Shown: positions 47,257 to 59,260, numbered from the stretch's first letter. The stretch: DNA of 64,000 bases from Przewalskia tangutica (GCA_029844215.1 CM056724.1:73117093-73181092), one strand, 5' to 3'. Numbers and translations are program-made. The notes: generated by a model from the letters alone, not told the origin.

Positions 47257-48986
47257 CTACCCGGCGACACGGTGTTCTCCTCCACTCAATAACCGCTCCC
47301 AGAAAGCGAACTGTACCACTCTCTCCCTGCAGTCTACATTGGCATAGCAAGAAGCTAGCCAATCCATGCCCATGATCACGTCGAAATCAGTCATGTCCAG
47401 CTCTATCAAGTCGGCTAGGGTCTGACGACTGCATAAGGTCACTGGACAAGCCCTATATACCCGCCGAGCTACCACCGAATCACCCACTGGCGTAGCTACC
47501 TCGAAAGGGTCTATGGACTCAGGCTCTATCCCTATCCTACTAGCAACAAGGGGAGATATATAGGACAGAGTAGAACCCGGATCTATCAAGGCATACACGT
47601 CACAACACGAAACTGATAAAGTACCTGTGACGACATCAGGTGAGGCCTCCTGGTCCTGCCGGCTGGACAAGGCATATATGCGGTTCTGAGGACCGCTAGA
47701 ACTGGGACCCGCACCACGACCTCTGCCGCGACCTGCTGGCCCCTGAGTACCCTGCCCTCCGGGGCGAGTAACTGTAGGAGATGAAGACCCGTGAAAGACC
47801 ACATGGTGACCCCTACCCTCTGCGCTGCCCTTGGTCGGACAGGCTCTCGCAAAGTGACCCGACTGGCCGCAACTGTAACAAACTCTCGGAGCAGTACCAC
47901 AATTCCCGTAATGGGATCTACCGCATCGGCCACACTGAGGGGGTGGTCCCGATCGGCTAGCACCTCTGCTACCCTGGACGTCTGAAGTCCCGGGGCCCTG
48001 GTCTGCCCTCGAATATCCTGGCTGTCCTGAGGACGGTGTAGGAGTGCTCTGAGCTGGCTGTGGTGCAAATCTAGACTGCTGCTGAGGCCGTCCACCCCGA
48101 TAGCTACCAAAAGACCCTGCCGTCCTGGCCTTCTTCTGCTGCTGTCTGTCAACCCGTCGGCCTCTACGCTCCTCGCATCCAAGTGCATGAGCCTGCATGC
48201 GGGTAATGTCCATGTCTGGATAAAGAGCCACACCCGCACAAGACTCGGCCATATAATCATCTAGCCCGGTGACGTAGCGATGCACCCTGTCCTCCGGATG
48301 CGCTGCAGCAGGACATATCGAGCCAACGAATTGAACTCAACGCGTTGTACTCCTGGCGTGCGTCCTCTCTGTCTCAGCAACAAAAATCTGTCGGCCCGTG
48401 CCCTCCTCATCTGTGGAGGCAAGAAGTGAGTGAGAAAGGCCTCCGAGAACTCGTCCCAAGTAGCTGGGGACGCGTGCTCTCCCCGGGATAACTCCCACGA
48501 ATCAAACCAATCGACTGCGGTATCACGCAGCCTATGTGAACCGAAGATCACGGACTCGGTCTCTGAAGCCTTGATCACCCGCATGATCCTCTGTAACTGA
48601 CGGATGAACTCCTGCGGATCATCCTCAGGCCTCGACCCGTAGAACTCTGGCGGGCTACAACTCAGAAAATCCCGTAGCCTCAAACTGTCTGATCTCGGGT
48701 GAACCGCAGGTACTGCTGGAACTGGTACTGCTGCATCCAGCCTATCCTCATGTCTGGCCACAATCCTGGCCAATAACTGGGCCATCTCCTTGTACCCTAA
48801 CTCCTCTGCCCCAGGCTGTGGGACAGGAGGTGCGGGTACTGTGGTCTCTGCTGGGGCCGGCGGCGTCATGGAACTCGCCGTCTCGGGTATAGACTGGGCC
48901 TGAGCCCTCGTGACTCTCGGTGTCCTACTAGCAGCTCCCTCGGCTGCCTTGCCCTTCTGGGCCCGGGTTGCCTTACGTGGAGGCAT
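47257..48986 (-). pseudogene. Element J gag-protease (two overlapping frames)
   Basis: Gag packages RNA and protease matures the polyprotein. The start at 48986 reads MPPRKATRAQKGKAAEGAAS. Frame 1 (48986-48261) covers the N-terminus and capsid-like core (SPPEFYGSRPEDDPQEF, SWELSRGEHASP, FLPPQMRRAR). Frame 2 (48285-47257) continues with VTGLDDYMAESCAG, the zinc-finger module CGRCGRSHYGNC plus CYSCGQSGHFARAC, and an aspartic-protease region ALIDPGSTLSYISPLVASRI ending near DFDVIMGMDWLASC. The only break is near 48285-48350, where J and L differ at CTG/CAG sites. J gag may therefore be intact in the real genome. Confidence 0.9.
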
Positions 48987-49095
48987 AACTGTTACAGAAA
49001 AGGAATACGTTAGAGGGGTCCAACTTATAACACAGCTCTAAGGCACGATCTCAGAGTGAGAAGAATGGAAACCAATCCTAAATATCCTATAGCCT

Positions 49096-49135
49096 CCTGA
49101 TTATAGGTGTGGTGCACAACACACCGATAATCAAG
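49096..49135 (-). other. Leader hairpin of J with palindromic loop
   Basis: Minus strand: TGATTATCGGTGTG pairs with CACACCTATAATCA with a single mismatch; loop TTGTGCAC with palindrome GTGCAC at 49112-49117. It lies about 45 bases from the PBS and about 110 from the gag ATG. Confidence 0.75.
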
Positions 49136-49178
49136 ACTCTACTAGATACGGTCTGTAGACACTTTCCGAGGATTAACT

Positions 49179-49190
49179 GCTCTGATACCA
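49179..49190 (-). other. Primer-binding site of J
   Basis: Minus strand TGGTATCAGAGC, complementary to initiator tRNA-Met, next to the 5' LTR. Confidence 0.93.
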
Positions 49191-49193
49191 CTT

Positions 49194-51762
49194 TGTCACG
49201 ACCCGTTCCGGGGCCCGTGACTGGTGCCTTACCCGGGCACCCAAGTAGTCATACATCAGAGAAAATCAGCGGAATATAAAAACAAGACATGAAACAGTTG
49301 TAAAATGAGACACAGTTTTATCTGAGAAAAATGTCGCCTTTCGGCATATATATATATAAACCAAAATCTGGCAGTTACATCCCAACTGTACAATAGGACT
49401 ACAGACCTCTAAGAAGATAAACAACTATGGCGGGACAGGGCCCCGCCATACCCTGAATGTACAACTATCTACAACAATAGGGAGATCATACCCAAAAGTC
49501 GAGCCTCTGGAGAAGATGAAGCTCCTGACACCAAAGCAAAAGATCCTAAGGATGCGGATCTAGCACCTGCTTTCCCTTACCTGCGGCATGAACGCAGCCC
49601 CCGAAGGAGGTCAGTACAACAGGTACCAAGTATGTGAAACTGTAAAGTACTTAAATGAAATTATATCAATTTAAAACCAGTTTTACAAATAAGTACGAAA
49701 CAAACAAGGTAACCGCACATAGTGTCACATCACAAACAAGAGCAATAAGAGGTAAACTGTAACAGGTCTCTTTCTAGGCTGCGAATGATCGAAGCAAGGC
49801 CAATCGCCCATAGTATCATTAAGCATGCCTAATCCTGGACTCCGCGATCGCATAGGCCACTCACGTAGGCCCGCATGAGGTATTCCCCGCATCGAGGGTA
49901 GCTACTCCTCGGCATCGTCCTAGACTCGTAGTCTGCATGGCCACATAGACCGCATGGCCACAAGGACCGCACACTAACCTGGAACTCTCGTAGCTCCGCA
50001 TAGGCCGGGACCCGCGTGGTATTCTCGAATCATAGTCACACAGTTATGTCGAGCTATACCGCGTCGGAGGCGACTTAACCCCCGGTATCATGTCAAGAGG
50101 TGAGTGATATAATACTAACGTAACAGCTTATCGTTAAACAACATAAGCACAATAAGAATAACCTCTTTACACAAACGTTTACAAGATACTAACACACATA
50201 CAATCACAATATATCTACTCAACAAACCATCTTATTATACTTTCCAGAATCAATACAAGTCTTTCATAAACACATAAGTAAACTGTTCCTTTTATCTTTC
50301 TTAAGTCGTTATACCTAACTTCCCATAAAGCTAGTATAACTCTTAAGCTTTTGTTTAAAAACAAATATTCTTCTTTCAAAAATGATTTATAATTCTTTTG
50401 AAAAGACTTCAAGATTCTTATTATTCAGGCTTAAGTCAAAAGACATTACCGTAAAACTACGTCCAGTTAACACACGTACGTCTACCGTACTATATATATA
50501 TATTTTAAAATATCATGCTCAAGAGTATAGGGAGAATCACATACCTCCTCGGCGAAATCCACCTGCCAAGTCGAATATGTCGCGCGCAGAGAATCAACCT
50601 ATAATAGTCAGGTACGTCTATCAATGTCTAGACTACTCTGTAGACTATTCTAAGCAGAGGGTTCTTTATTCTACGGAAATTTGGGCAGCACTTCCCTACC
50701 CGTCAAGCTACACAAGTCTACTGTAAATACAGTCCTATGTAAGTACAGTTCAATTCTTCTTTATTAAACTTCTGATGTGATTTCAGTTCAATACTCTTCT
50801 GTATTATCCTTCAGTGTAATTACAGTTCAATTCTCTTCTTTAATATCCTTCTATGTGTTTTATACTTATTTCTGTACTTCTACAGTATGTATTCTCCAAT
50901 TACAATAGAAGGATAAGATTATTTACCTCTATAAGCCCAATATTATCCAAGTATAAATGTCGATCCTGAGCAAGGTTTAGCTCCTAATATGAATGCTCCA
51001 ATCCGCTCCAAGAAACCCTTAGAAGTTTCTACACAACTTCTACTTACAACTTCAACTAACAATGAAGTTTCTCCTAGGGTTTCGTTTAGTGGCTAAAGGA
51101 AGTATAGTAGTATTTTTCGGACTCTAAGTATAGAGGTAACTTTGGAAATACTACAAGGGATTGGCTAAGGTATTTTTGGGGATAGTAACAACCCTTGGAG
51201 AGTATTTCTACCAAGAGGGGGGGTAGTGTTTCGGCTAGGGCTTCCAAGAGGGGGGGGGGGGGGAAGAGAGCTTTGGACGAGAGCTCTTAAGGGAGAAGGG
51301 GGATTTTGAGACTTGGAAGACAATTTGTGGATGAAGAACTTCTTCAACTTAGGGGGGTATTTATAGGGTCTTCAAGGGCCAAGATGAAGCCAAGTGGTAG
51401 GCAATTGTAAGGTGGAGATTTAGGCAAGTGTCCTTATCCATCTACTACACAAATATACTACCAACTCCTTGACCAAAAACTTAGCACAAAAAATGTGCCA
51501 AGGCAAGTCCTTTGCCGTCCACTTGAGGGTGACAAGTGTCACCCTCTCGTTGTTCCAAAATATTTCATCTCTAGGAAAAAACCGCAAAAATAATAAATGA
51601 CATAGCCGGAATTTTCCCTACGCAAAGTTTGGAAAACGTTTCGTCGGAAAACGATTCTTTTTTATAGGTGTGCACAATTTTGCGTCCCCCCTATGCCTAA
51701 CTAAGGCTAAACTTTTGTACGTACGCCCTTACGTACATACTCTGGAAATACGGGGTATAACA
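49194..51762 (-). repeat. Element J 5' LTR
   Basis: 2569 bp. Minus-strand TATA box at 51358-51365, palindrome 51525-51546, hairpin 50300-50347. A run of G (51249-51264) lies in the transcribed leader. This copy keeps the CTG/CAG forms altered in the 3' LTR. Confidence 0.93.
51358..51365 (-). promoter_or_regulatory. TATA box of J 5' LTR
   Basis: TATAAATA on the minus strand followed by CCCCCC. This is the promoter expected to drive genomic RNA of J. Confidence 0.8.
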
Positions 51763-52463
51763 GTGACGAAGTCTCGTGATTCCGGCTTGGTATCTGGTAG
51801 TTAGTCTTCGTACTTGCCCCGGCCAGCTGCGTGGCGCAGGCTTGGTATCTGGTAGTTGGCTTTCGTACTTGCCCTGGGTCAGCTTCGTGGTATGGTTATG
51901 TAGATTTGTTGGTACGGCCTTGGTATCTGGTAGTTGGCTTTCGTACTTGCCCCGGTCCGTCGAGGATGCGGCTTGGTATCTGGTAGTTAGCCTTCGTACT
52001 TGCCCCGTACGGTTGTTATGACACAGGTGGGACCTGATGTTCATGTGTACTTCTTGGTGTGATTATATCATAGACTGCCGGCAGTGAGGAAGGTATTCCA
52101 CGGGCATGATTGATGTTGTGGGCGTGAGACCCATTGTATATTTGAGTAATGACTTTGAGGGCGTGAGTCCCTGACTTGACATGACTGTTTATATATTGTG
52201 GACTGTAGTTTGGTTATCATACATGTCTCCTGCTTTATATAGACTATTATGATTTCATTTACAGTATTTACTGATTTCACATACTTGGTACTGTTATCGA
52301 CCTCGCCCGGGTTTGCGTTCATGCCGCAGGTAGAGGTACATCGGTTGTGGATCCTCGCTCTTAGGATCACAGTTCAGCGTTCAGGGAAGCTCCGTTTCTC
52401 CGGAGGCTTATCTTTGGTATAGTCCCCTGTCAGTGTAGTTACTTGTACATTCAGGGGTATGGC
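51763..52463 (+). mobile_element. LTR G, part 2
   Basis: Continues G after J; GTGAC repeats the left flank of J. It holds four copies of a short block GGCTTGGTATCTGGTAGTT then CGTACTTGCCCC (51783-52010), then the conserved distal LTR part up to AGGGGTATGGC, where K inserted. Two more copies of the short block lie before J (41530-41620). Confidence 0.85.
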
Positions 52464-53324
52464 TGTTATACCCCGTATTTCCAGAGTATGTACGTAAGGG
52501 CGTACGTACAAAAGTTTAGCCTTAAGAAAGGCACTATGGGCAAAATTTGGGCACAACTCACGAAACGAATGGTTTTCCGACGAAACGTTTTCCAAAACTT
52601 GCGTAGGGAAAATTACGGCTATGTCATTTATAATTTTTGCGGATTTTTCCGAGAGATGAAACATTTTGGACCAACGAGAGGGTGACACTTGTCACCCTCA
52701 AGTGGACGACCAAGGGGGCAAATGCCTTGGACGATTGGCATGGTTTTGGGGCCTAAAACTTGGGTCAATGTTTGTTGAGTGATTTGTGGAGTAGGGCTAG
52801 GGTGCACTTGTGCAAATCTCCACCTTACACTTGCCTACCACTTAGCTTCATCTTGGCCCTTGAAAGCCCTATAAATACCCCCTTGAGTTGATGAATTCTT
52901 CATCCACAAATCAACTTTCCAAGTCTTAAAAACTCCCTCCCCCTTAGTTGCTCTCTCGTCCAAAGCCTTCTCCCCCCATCTTGGAAGCCCTATCCGAAAC
53001 ACCCCTCTCCCCCCTCTAGCCTAGTGGCTGGCCGAGTCCCCTTGGTAGAAAGTTGTCTTCCAAGTATAGTTACTATTCCAAAATACCCTAGCCCCAAATC
53101 CATTTTAGTATTTAAGTAGAAGTTGTTAGAAACTTCTAAGGGTTTCTTGGAGCTATCGGAGCGTGCAAATTAGGAGCTAAACCTTGCTCAGGATCGACAT
53201 TTAACTTGGATAATTTTGGGCTTATCGAGGTAAATACTCTTGTCCTTCTATTGTAATTGGATATTACATATAAGAATAGTTAAGACTTGAGTATAAGATA
53301 TAGAAGGATATTAAAGAATAGAAT
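52464..53324 (+). mobile_element. LTR K, part 1
   Basis: Starts TGTTATACCCCGTATTTCC; near-perfect palindrome at 52678-52699; TATAAATA at 52870-52877. It ends at AAGAATAGAAT, where element L inserted, and resumes at 63153. Candidate own target duplication ATGGC (52459-52463). Confidence 0.85.
52870..52877 (+). promoter_or_regulatory. TATA box of K
   Basis: TATAAATA followed by CCCCC. Confidence 0.72.
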
Positions 53325-55742
53325 TGTCACGACTCGTTCCGGGGCCCGTGACTGGTGCCTTACCCGGGCACCCAAGTAGTCATACATCAGAGTAATCAGC
53401 GGAATATAAAAACAAGACATGAAACAGTTGTAAAATGAGACACAGTTTTTTGTGAGAAAATGTCGTCTTTCGGCATATATATATAACCATAGTTTTGCAG
53501 TTACATCCCAACTGTACAATAGGACTACAGACCTCTAAGAAGATAAACAACTATGGCGGGATAGGGCCCCGCCATACCCTGAATGTACAAAACTATATAC
53601 AACAACAGGGAGATCATACCCAAAAGTCGAGCCTCCGGAGAAGATGGAGCTCCTGACACCAAAGCAAAAAGATCCTAAGGATGTGGATCTAGCACCTGCT
53701 TGCCCTTACTGCGGCATTTAACGCAGCCCCGAAGGAGGTCAGTACAACACGTACCAAGTATGTGAAACTGTAAAGTACTTAAATGACATCAAAGTATTTA
53801 AAACCATTTGCAAATACAATCAGTTCAATTGCACATAATGCCATATCACAAATAAGAATAATAATAGGTAAATCGTAGTGTCTTTTCTAGGCGCGAATGA
53901 TCGGGCAAGGCCAATCGCCCATAGTATCATTATGCGTGCCTAATCCTGGACTTCCGCAGTCCGCATAGGTCACACACAGACCCGCATGAGGTATTCCTCG
54001 CATCGGGGGTAGCTAACCCCGGTACCCTCCTGGACTCCCGCAGTCCGCATAGTCTCAATAGACCGCATAGTCACATTGCATCGCATAGGGCATCCCGCGT
54101 CGGGATAAAACACCGGAATGATCAATCTCGGAACTCCGCGACTCGCATAGTCACACAGACCGCATAGGCCGTATAGACCCGCATCAAGGGTGGCAAGCCC
54201 TCGGTATAACAAGTCAAGGGGGTAGGTGATATAATAACAGTACAACTGACTTACCGCTTAGCAACGTAAGACAACAAGAATGACCCCCTTTCACCACATC
54301 ACAAGACACTAACACACGTAGCATCATAATATGTCTACTTTTCAAACAATCTTACTACACCTTACAGAAATCAATACAAGGTTTTTATAAACAAATAAGT
54401 AAACAGTTCCTTTTATCTTTCTTAAGTTGTTATACCTAACTTCCCATAAAGCTAGTATAACTCTTTAAGCTTTTTGTTTAAAAACCAAATATTTCTCTTT
54501 TGTTAAAAATGATTCGGTATTCTTTTGAAATGCTTCAAGATCCTTATTATTCAGGCTTAAGTCACAAGACATTGCCGTAAGTATTATTCAGGCTTAAGTC
54601 AAAAGACATTGCCGTAATTATTATCCAGTTAACACACGTACGTCTACCGTACTATATATATATTTAAAATATCATGCTCAAGAGTATAGGAAGAATCACA
54701 TACCTTCTCGGCGAAATCCACCTGCCAAGTCGAATATGTCGCGCGCAGAGTGTCAGCCTATAATAGTCAAAGACATCTATCAATGTCTAGACTACTCTGT
54801 AGGTCATTCTAAACAGAGGGTTCTCTATTTTACGGAAAATCGGGCAGCACTTCCCTACCCGTCAAGCTACTCAAGTCTACTGTGAAAACAGTCCTATGCA
54901 AGTACAGTTCAATTATTCTTCTTTAATACCCTTCTAAGTATATTATACTCAAGTCTTAGCTATTCTTATATGTAATATCCAATTACAATAGAAGGACAAG
55001 AGTATTTACCTCGATAAGCCAAAAAATTATCCAAGTATAAACGTCGATCCTGAGCAAGGTTTAGCTCCTAATTGCACGCTCCGATAGCTCCAAGAAACCC
55101 TTAGAAGTTTATAACAACTTCTACTTAACTACTATAAGGGATTTGGGCTAGGGTATTTTGGAATAGTAACTTAAACTTGGAAGACATCTTTTCTACCAAG
55201 GGAGGGGGGGTAGGTTTCGGCTAAGGGCTCAAGGAAGGGGGGGAGAGCCTTGGACGAAAAGCTTAAAAGAGAGGGGAGGGATTTTTTCAAGACTTGGAGA
55301 ATTGATTTGTGGATGAAGAAAACCTTCAAGTTAGAGGGGTATTTATAGGCCAACCAATGACCAAGATGAAGCCAAGTGTTATACAAGTGTAGGGTGAGGA
55401 TTTACGCAAGTGTCCTTATCCATCTACTACACAAAAATATCCTACCAACTCCTTGACAAAACAAGCCACCAATCGTCCCCTTTACCGCCCAAACATCCTC
55501 CAATTAGAGGGTGACAAGTGTCGCCCTCTCGTTGGTCCAAAATGTTTCGTCTCTCGGAAAAATCCGCAAAAATTATAAATGACATAGCCAGAATTTTCCC
55601 TTCGTAAGTTTGGTAAAACGTTTCGTCGGAAAACGATTCTTTTAGTGAGTTGTGCACAAGTATATTCATCCAACCTAACTTTAAGACTAAACTTTTGTAC
55701 GTACGCCCTTACGTACATACTCTGGAAATACGGGGTATAACA
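53325..55742 (-). repeat. Element L 3' LTR
   Basis: 2418 bp. Minus-strand TATA box 55340-55347, hairpin 54421-54469, palindrome 55507-55528. A duplicated segment CAGGCTTAAGTCA at 54552 and 54588 is shared with the 5' LTR, so it predates insertion. This LTR keeps the CTG/CAG forms changed in the 5' LTR. Confidence 0.92.
55340..55347 (-). promoter_or_regulatory. TATA box of L 3' LTR
   Basis: TATAAATA on the minus strand followed by CCCC. Confidence 0.73.
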
Positions 55743-55755
55743 TTCTCCCCTCCTT
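55743..55755 (-). other. Polypurine tract of L
   Basis: Minus strand AAGGAGGGGAGAA, directly before the 3' LTR. Confidence 0.88.
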
Positions 55756-55880
55756 AGAAACATTCGTCCCGAATGTTCCTTCCCAAGACAGATAACGATA
55801 AGGTTCTTCATAACTTAAACAATTTGCAAATGCCACACACGGCCACAAAACAACACTTAGGCATATATGAAAATGAAAAT

Positions 55881-56950
55881 TTACAAGTAGGAAAGTGAGT
55901 TACCTGGAGGTGTGGGGAATATGTGAGGATACTTCTGCCTCATGTCCTCCTCAGCTTCCCACGTCATCTCCTCCCTGAGCTCGTTCCGCCACAAGACTTT
56001 GACGGAAGCCACGTCCTTGGTCCGCAGACGCCTAACCTGACGATCGATTATCGCTATGGGAATCTCCTCATACGATAACCCCTCGGTCACCTGGACATCA
56101 TCAATCAGGTGCACTCTAGATGGATCCCCGATACATCTCCTCAGCATAGAAACATGAAACACCGGATGCACTGCCTCCAGATCGGACGGCAGATCCAACT
56201 CATAGGCAACCTTGCCTACCCTGCGGACAATCTGATACGGCCCAATGTACCTTGGGCTGAGTTTCCCTTTCTTCCCGAATCTCATCACACCCTTCATGGG
56301 TGACACCTTCAGGAAAACCCAATCATCAACCTCGAACTCCAGATGCCGATGACGATGATCTGCATATGACTTCTGTCGACTCTGAGCTGTGAGCAACCAC
56401 TCCTGGATAAGCTTCACCTTATCCACTGCCTGCTGCACCAAATATGGTCCCACTAACTGCACCTCGCCCACATCAAACCAGCCTATCGGCGATCTGCACT
56501 TCCTCCCATACAAGTCCTCATAAGGCGACATCTGAATACTGGAGTGGTAGCTATTATTATATGCAAACTCAACTAGAGGCAAATGATCCTCCCAGCTACC
56601 CCTGAAGTCAATAACATGTGCTCGCAAAGATATCCTCAAGAGTGCGGATAGTGCGCCACTGTCAAATGTCATGCGTGGATGGAATGCGATGCTCGTGCTC
56701 ACTGCGTCCTAAACCCTTCTCGAAAGACCTCAGGAAGTTAGCCGAATCGGCTCCTGCATCGATATGATCGAAATAGGGACTCCATGCGATCGGCGATCTC
56801 TCGGATATAAAGTCCGGCATAATCCTCAGAAAAGTCGTCTGACGGAAGAAAGTGGGCTGATTTCGTCACCGTCGACGATAACCCGATAGAATCATGTCTC
56901 CTCCGAGTGCGAGGTAATCCGTGATAAAGTCCATGTTGATCACCTTCCAC
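55881..56950 (-). pseudogene. Element L integrase and chromodomain
   Basis: The open frame 55881-56702 (273 codons) gives the integrase C-terminal half: LPLVEFAYNNSYHSSIQMSP, CRSPIGWFDVGEVQLVGPYL, the GPY/F-type module GKLSPRYIGPYQIVRRVG and HPVFHVSMLRRCIGDPSRVH. It ends in a chromodomain-like tail (IIDRQVRRLRTKDVASVKVL, WRNELREEMTWEAEEDMRQK), the hallmark of chromoviruses. The catalytic core upstream (56738-56950: TKSAHFLPSDDF) is frameshifted and partly scrambled, so the DDE residues cannot be followed in one frame. Confidence 0.88.
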
Positions 56951-57076
56951 TTCGGTCGGGATCTCAATCGTCGCAACAAACCACCGTGCCTCGGTGCTCT
57001 ACCTTCACCACGACAACACGGGCCGAGCTACAAACTCGCAACGCCCCACTTCAAGCCATCCCACCAATACACAGAT

Positions 57077-57674
57077 CTAAGGCCGTGGTACATCTTGGTC
57101 GACCCTGGATGGATAGAGTAACGCGCGCTGTGTGATTCCTAGAACTCTGCCAAGTCCTGCAATATCTGGAACACACAACCTGCCCTCAAACCTTAGCACC
57201 CCATCAGGTGCTATCTCAAAAGGACCCTTCCTCTCACGAAGAGCCGCATCACGATACCGAATCAAGACCAGATCCTCAAACTGTTGCCTCTTCACCTCCT
57301 CGACGATGGAAGACTCGGCAACCTCTCGAACTCGAACCCAACTGCTATCAGAATCAATCAGTCGGACTCCAAGGCTCGCTAACTGGTGTAACTCGCGGAC
57401 TATGGCTCTCTCTGCTGCGCACATCGATAGACTCCATCGACCTACGACTAAGAGCATACGCATAACGTTGGCCTTCCCCGTGGTACAGGATATCAACATC
57501 GTAATCCTTAAGCAACTCTAACCACCGTCTCGCCGTAAGTTCAGCTCCTCCGGTGAAGATATCTGGAGGCTCTTGTGGTGCGTATAAATATCCACATGAA
57601 CCCCATTCAAATAGTGCCTGGATCTTGGCGTGAATCACCGCTAACTCCAAATCATAGGTGGGGTAGTTCCTCAT
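57077..57674 (-). pseudogene. Element L RNase H and integrase start (scrambled)
   Basis: Pieces in different frames match the clean J copy: NYPTYDLELAVIHAK and RRWLELLKDYDVDILYH (57354-57674), then LHQLASLGVRLIDSDSSWVR, VEEVKRQQFEDLVLIRYRDA and GVLRFEGRLCVPDIAG (57077-57499). The region 57400-57900 has many one- to three-base losses relative to J. Not readable as a protein. Confidence 0.8.
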
Positions 57675-57903
57675 GCTTCTTAAGCCGTCGGGATGCGTCG
57701 CTTATAACCTTGCCCTGCATCAACACATCCCAACCCGATGCCCGACGCGTCACAATACACGACATAGCCGCTCGGACCTCGGAAGAGTAAGAACGGGCGG
57801 TCGTCGAGATCTCCTTCAAGAATCGGAAACCCCGCCACACGCGTACCATCAAACTTAGCGCCTTCCGAGTCACCTAGTCAATGGTGCAGATAGAAGCAAA
57901 CTT

Positions 57904-58662
57904 CTACGAACCGAGATAATAACTCGCAAGGCCCGTAAAATCGCGAACCTCTGTCGGAGTAGTAGGTCTAGGCCAAGTCCTGACTGTCTCGATCTTGGCC
58001 GTATCCACCTGAATACCATCAGCCCCGACAATATGCCCAAGAAAAGCCACCGAAGCTAACCAAAACTCACATTTGGAAAACTTGGCGTATAACTGCTGGT
58101 CCTGGAGAACTCTCAGCACAGTCCTCAAATGCTCCGCATGCTCCTGCTCTGAGCGAGAATAAACCAAGATATCATCAATGAACACTATCACAAACGTGTC
58201 CAAAAATGGCTTGAACACTCGGTTCATCAAATCCATGAATACCGCCGGAGCATTGGTCAACCCGAAAGACATGACCCTGAACTCATAATGCCCGTACCGG
58301 GTCCGAAATGCAGTCCTAGGGACATCCGCCTCTCTGACTCGTACCTGATGATAGCCCGATCGCAGATCAATCTTGGAGAAACATCTCACACCCTGCAGCT
58401 GGTTGAACAAATCATCAATCCTGGGAAGGGGGTATCTGTTCTTAATGGTCACCTTGTTCAGCTGCCTGTAATCAACACACATGCGCACCGTCCCGTCCTT
58501 CTTTTTCACGAACAATACCAGCGCTCCCCAGGGAGAAACACTAGGTCTGATGAAGCGCTTCTCCAGCAAATCTCTAAGCTGATCCTTCAACTCTCTCAAC
58601 TCGGCAGTGCCATTACGTATGGCGGAATGGAAATAGCCGAGTGTCCGCAAAGACATCGACAC
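57904..58662 (-). pseudogene. Element L reverse transcriptase, core domain open
   Basis: A 252-codon frame holds the whole RT core. It begins upstream of KRFIRPSVSPWGALVLFVKK and includes MCVDYRQLNKVTIKNRYPLP, FSKIDLRSGYHQVRVREADV, FRVMSFGLTNAPAVFMDLMN, the catalytic FIDD (58171-58182, in VIVFIDDILVYS) and FLGHIVGADGIQVD. It is the best RT in the window and shows no catalytic defect. Flanking pol is broken, so it is labelled pseudogene although this domain reads through. Confidence 0.92.
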
Positions 58663-58996
58663 AAAACTCTATCTCCTCTCGGGAGGATACCCGAGGTCAT
58701 CCGAAACACATCAGGGAACTCTCTGACTACATGAACTTACTGAAAATCTGGTACCGCAGCCTCAGTATCAAACACCCAAATGAGATGGTAGATATACCCC
58801 TTCTGCACCATCTTCCTAGCCTTGAGGTAGGAAATAAACCTACCCCTCGGCGATACAGTGTTCCCCTCCCACTAAACAACCGGCTCCTCAGGAAACTGGA
58901 ACCGTACTACTCTCTCCCTGCAGTCTACATTGGCGTAGCAAGAAGCTAGCCAATCCATACCTATGATCACGTCGAAATCAGTCATATCCAACTCTA

Positions 58997-59260
58997 TCAA
59001 GTGGGTAGGGTCTGACGACTGTAAATGGTCACTGGACAAGCCCTATATACCCGCCGAGCTACCACCGAATCACCCACTGGCGTAGCTACCTCGAAAGGGT
59101 CTATGGAATCAGGCTCTATCCCTATCCTACTAGCAACAAGGGGGGATATATAGGACAAAGTAGAACCCGGATCTATCAAGGCATACACATCATAATCGGA
59201 AACTGATAAGGTACCTGTGACGACATCAGGTGAGGCCTCCTGGTCCTGCCGGCTAGACAA
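58997..59260 (-). pseudogene. Element L protease region
   Basis: Retroviral-type aspartic protease: YALIDPGSTLSYISPLVASR, with DPG at the position of the usual D-S/T-G triad, as in J, so this is the family form and not a mutation. The frame ends at 58997 by a shift; sequence continuing to about 58930 matches J (DFDVIMGMDWLASC). Confidence 0.85.

Larger units (their letters stand above)
41635..51762 (-). mobile_element. Element J: complete full-length Tekay-like chromovirus
   Basis: A 10,128-bp minus-strand insertion in LTR G with target duplication GTGAC on both sides (41630-41634, 51763-51767). 3' LTR 41635-44183, polypurine tract 44184-44196, integrase-chromodomain 44340-45350, RNase H 45354-46328, RT 46340-47256, gag-protease 47257-48986, PBS 49179-49190, 5' LTR 49194-51762. 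All domains of an autonomous Ty3/gypsy element are present; frames are interrupted by small shifts, many at CTG/CAG sites. Confidence 0.95.

Noticed and set aside
47586..48260. A 224-codon minus-strand frame parallel to J gag, and 59176-59841 in L
   Set aside because: Shadow frames of gag: the real frame carries the zinc fingers and protease motif, these do not.
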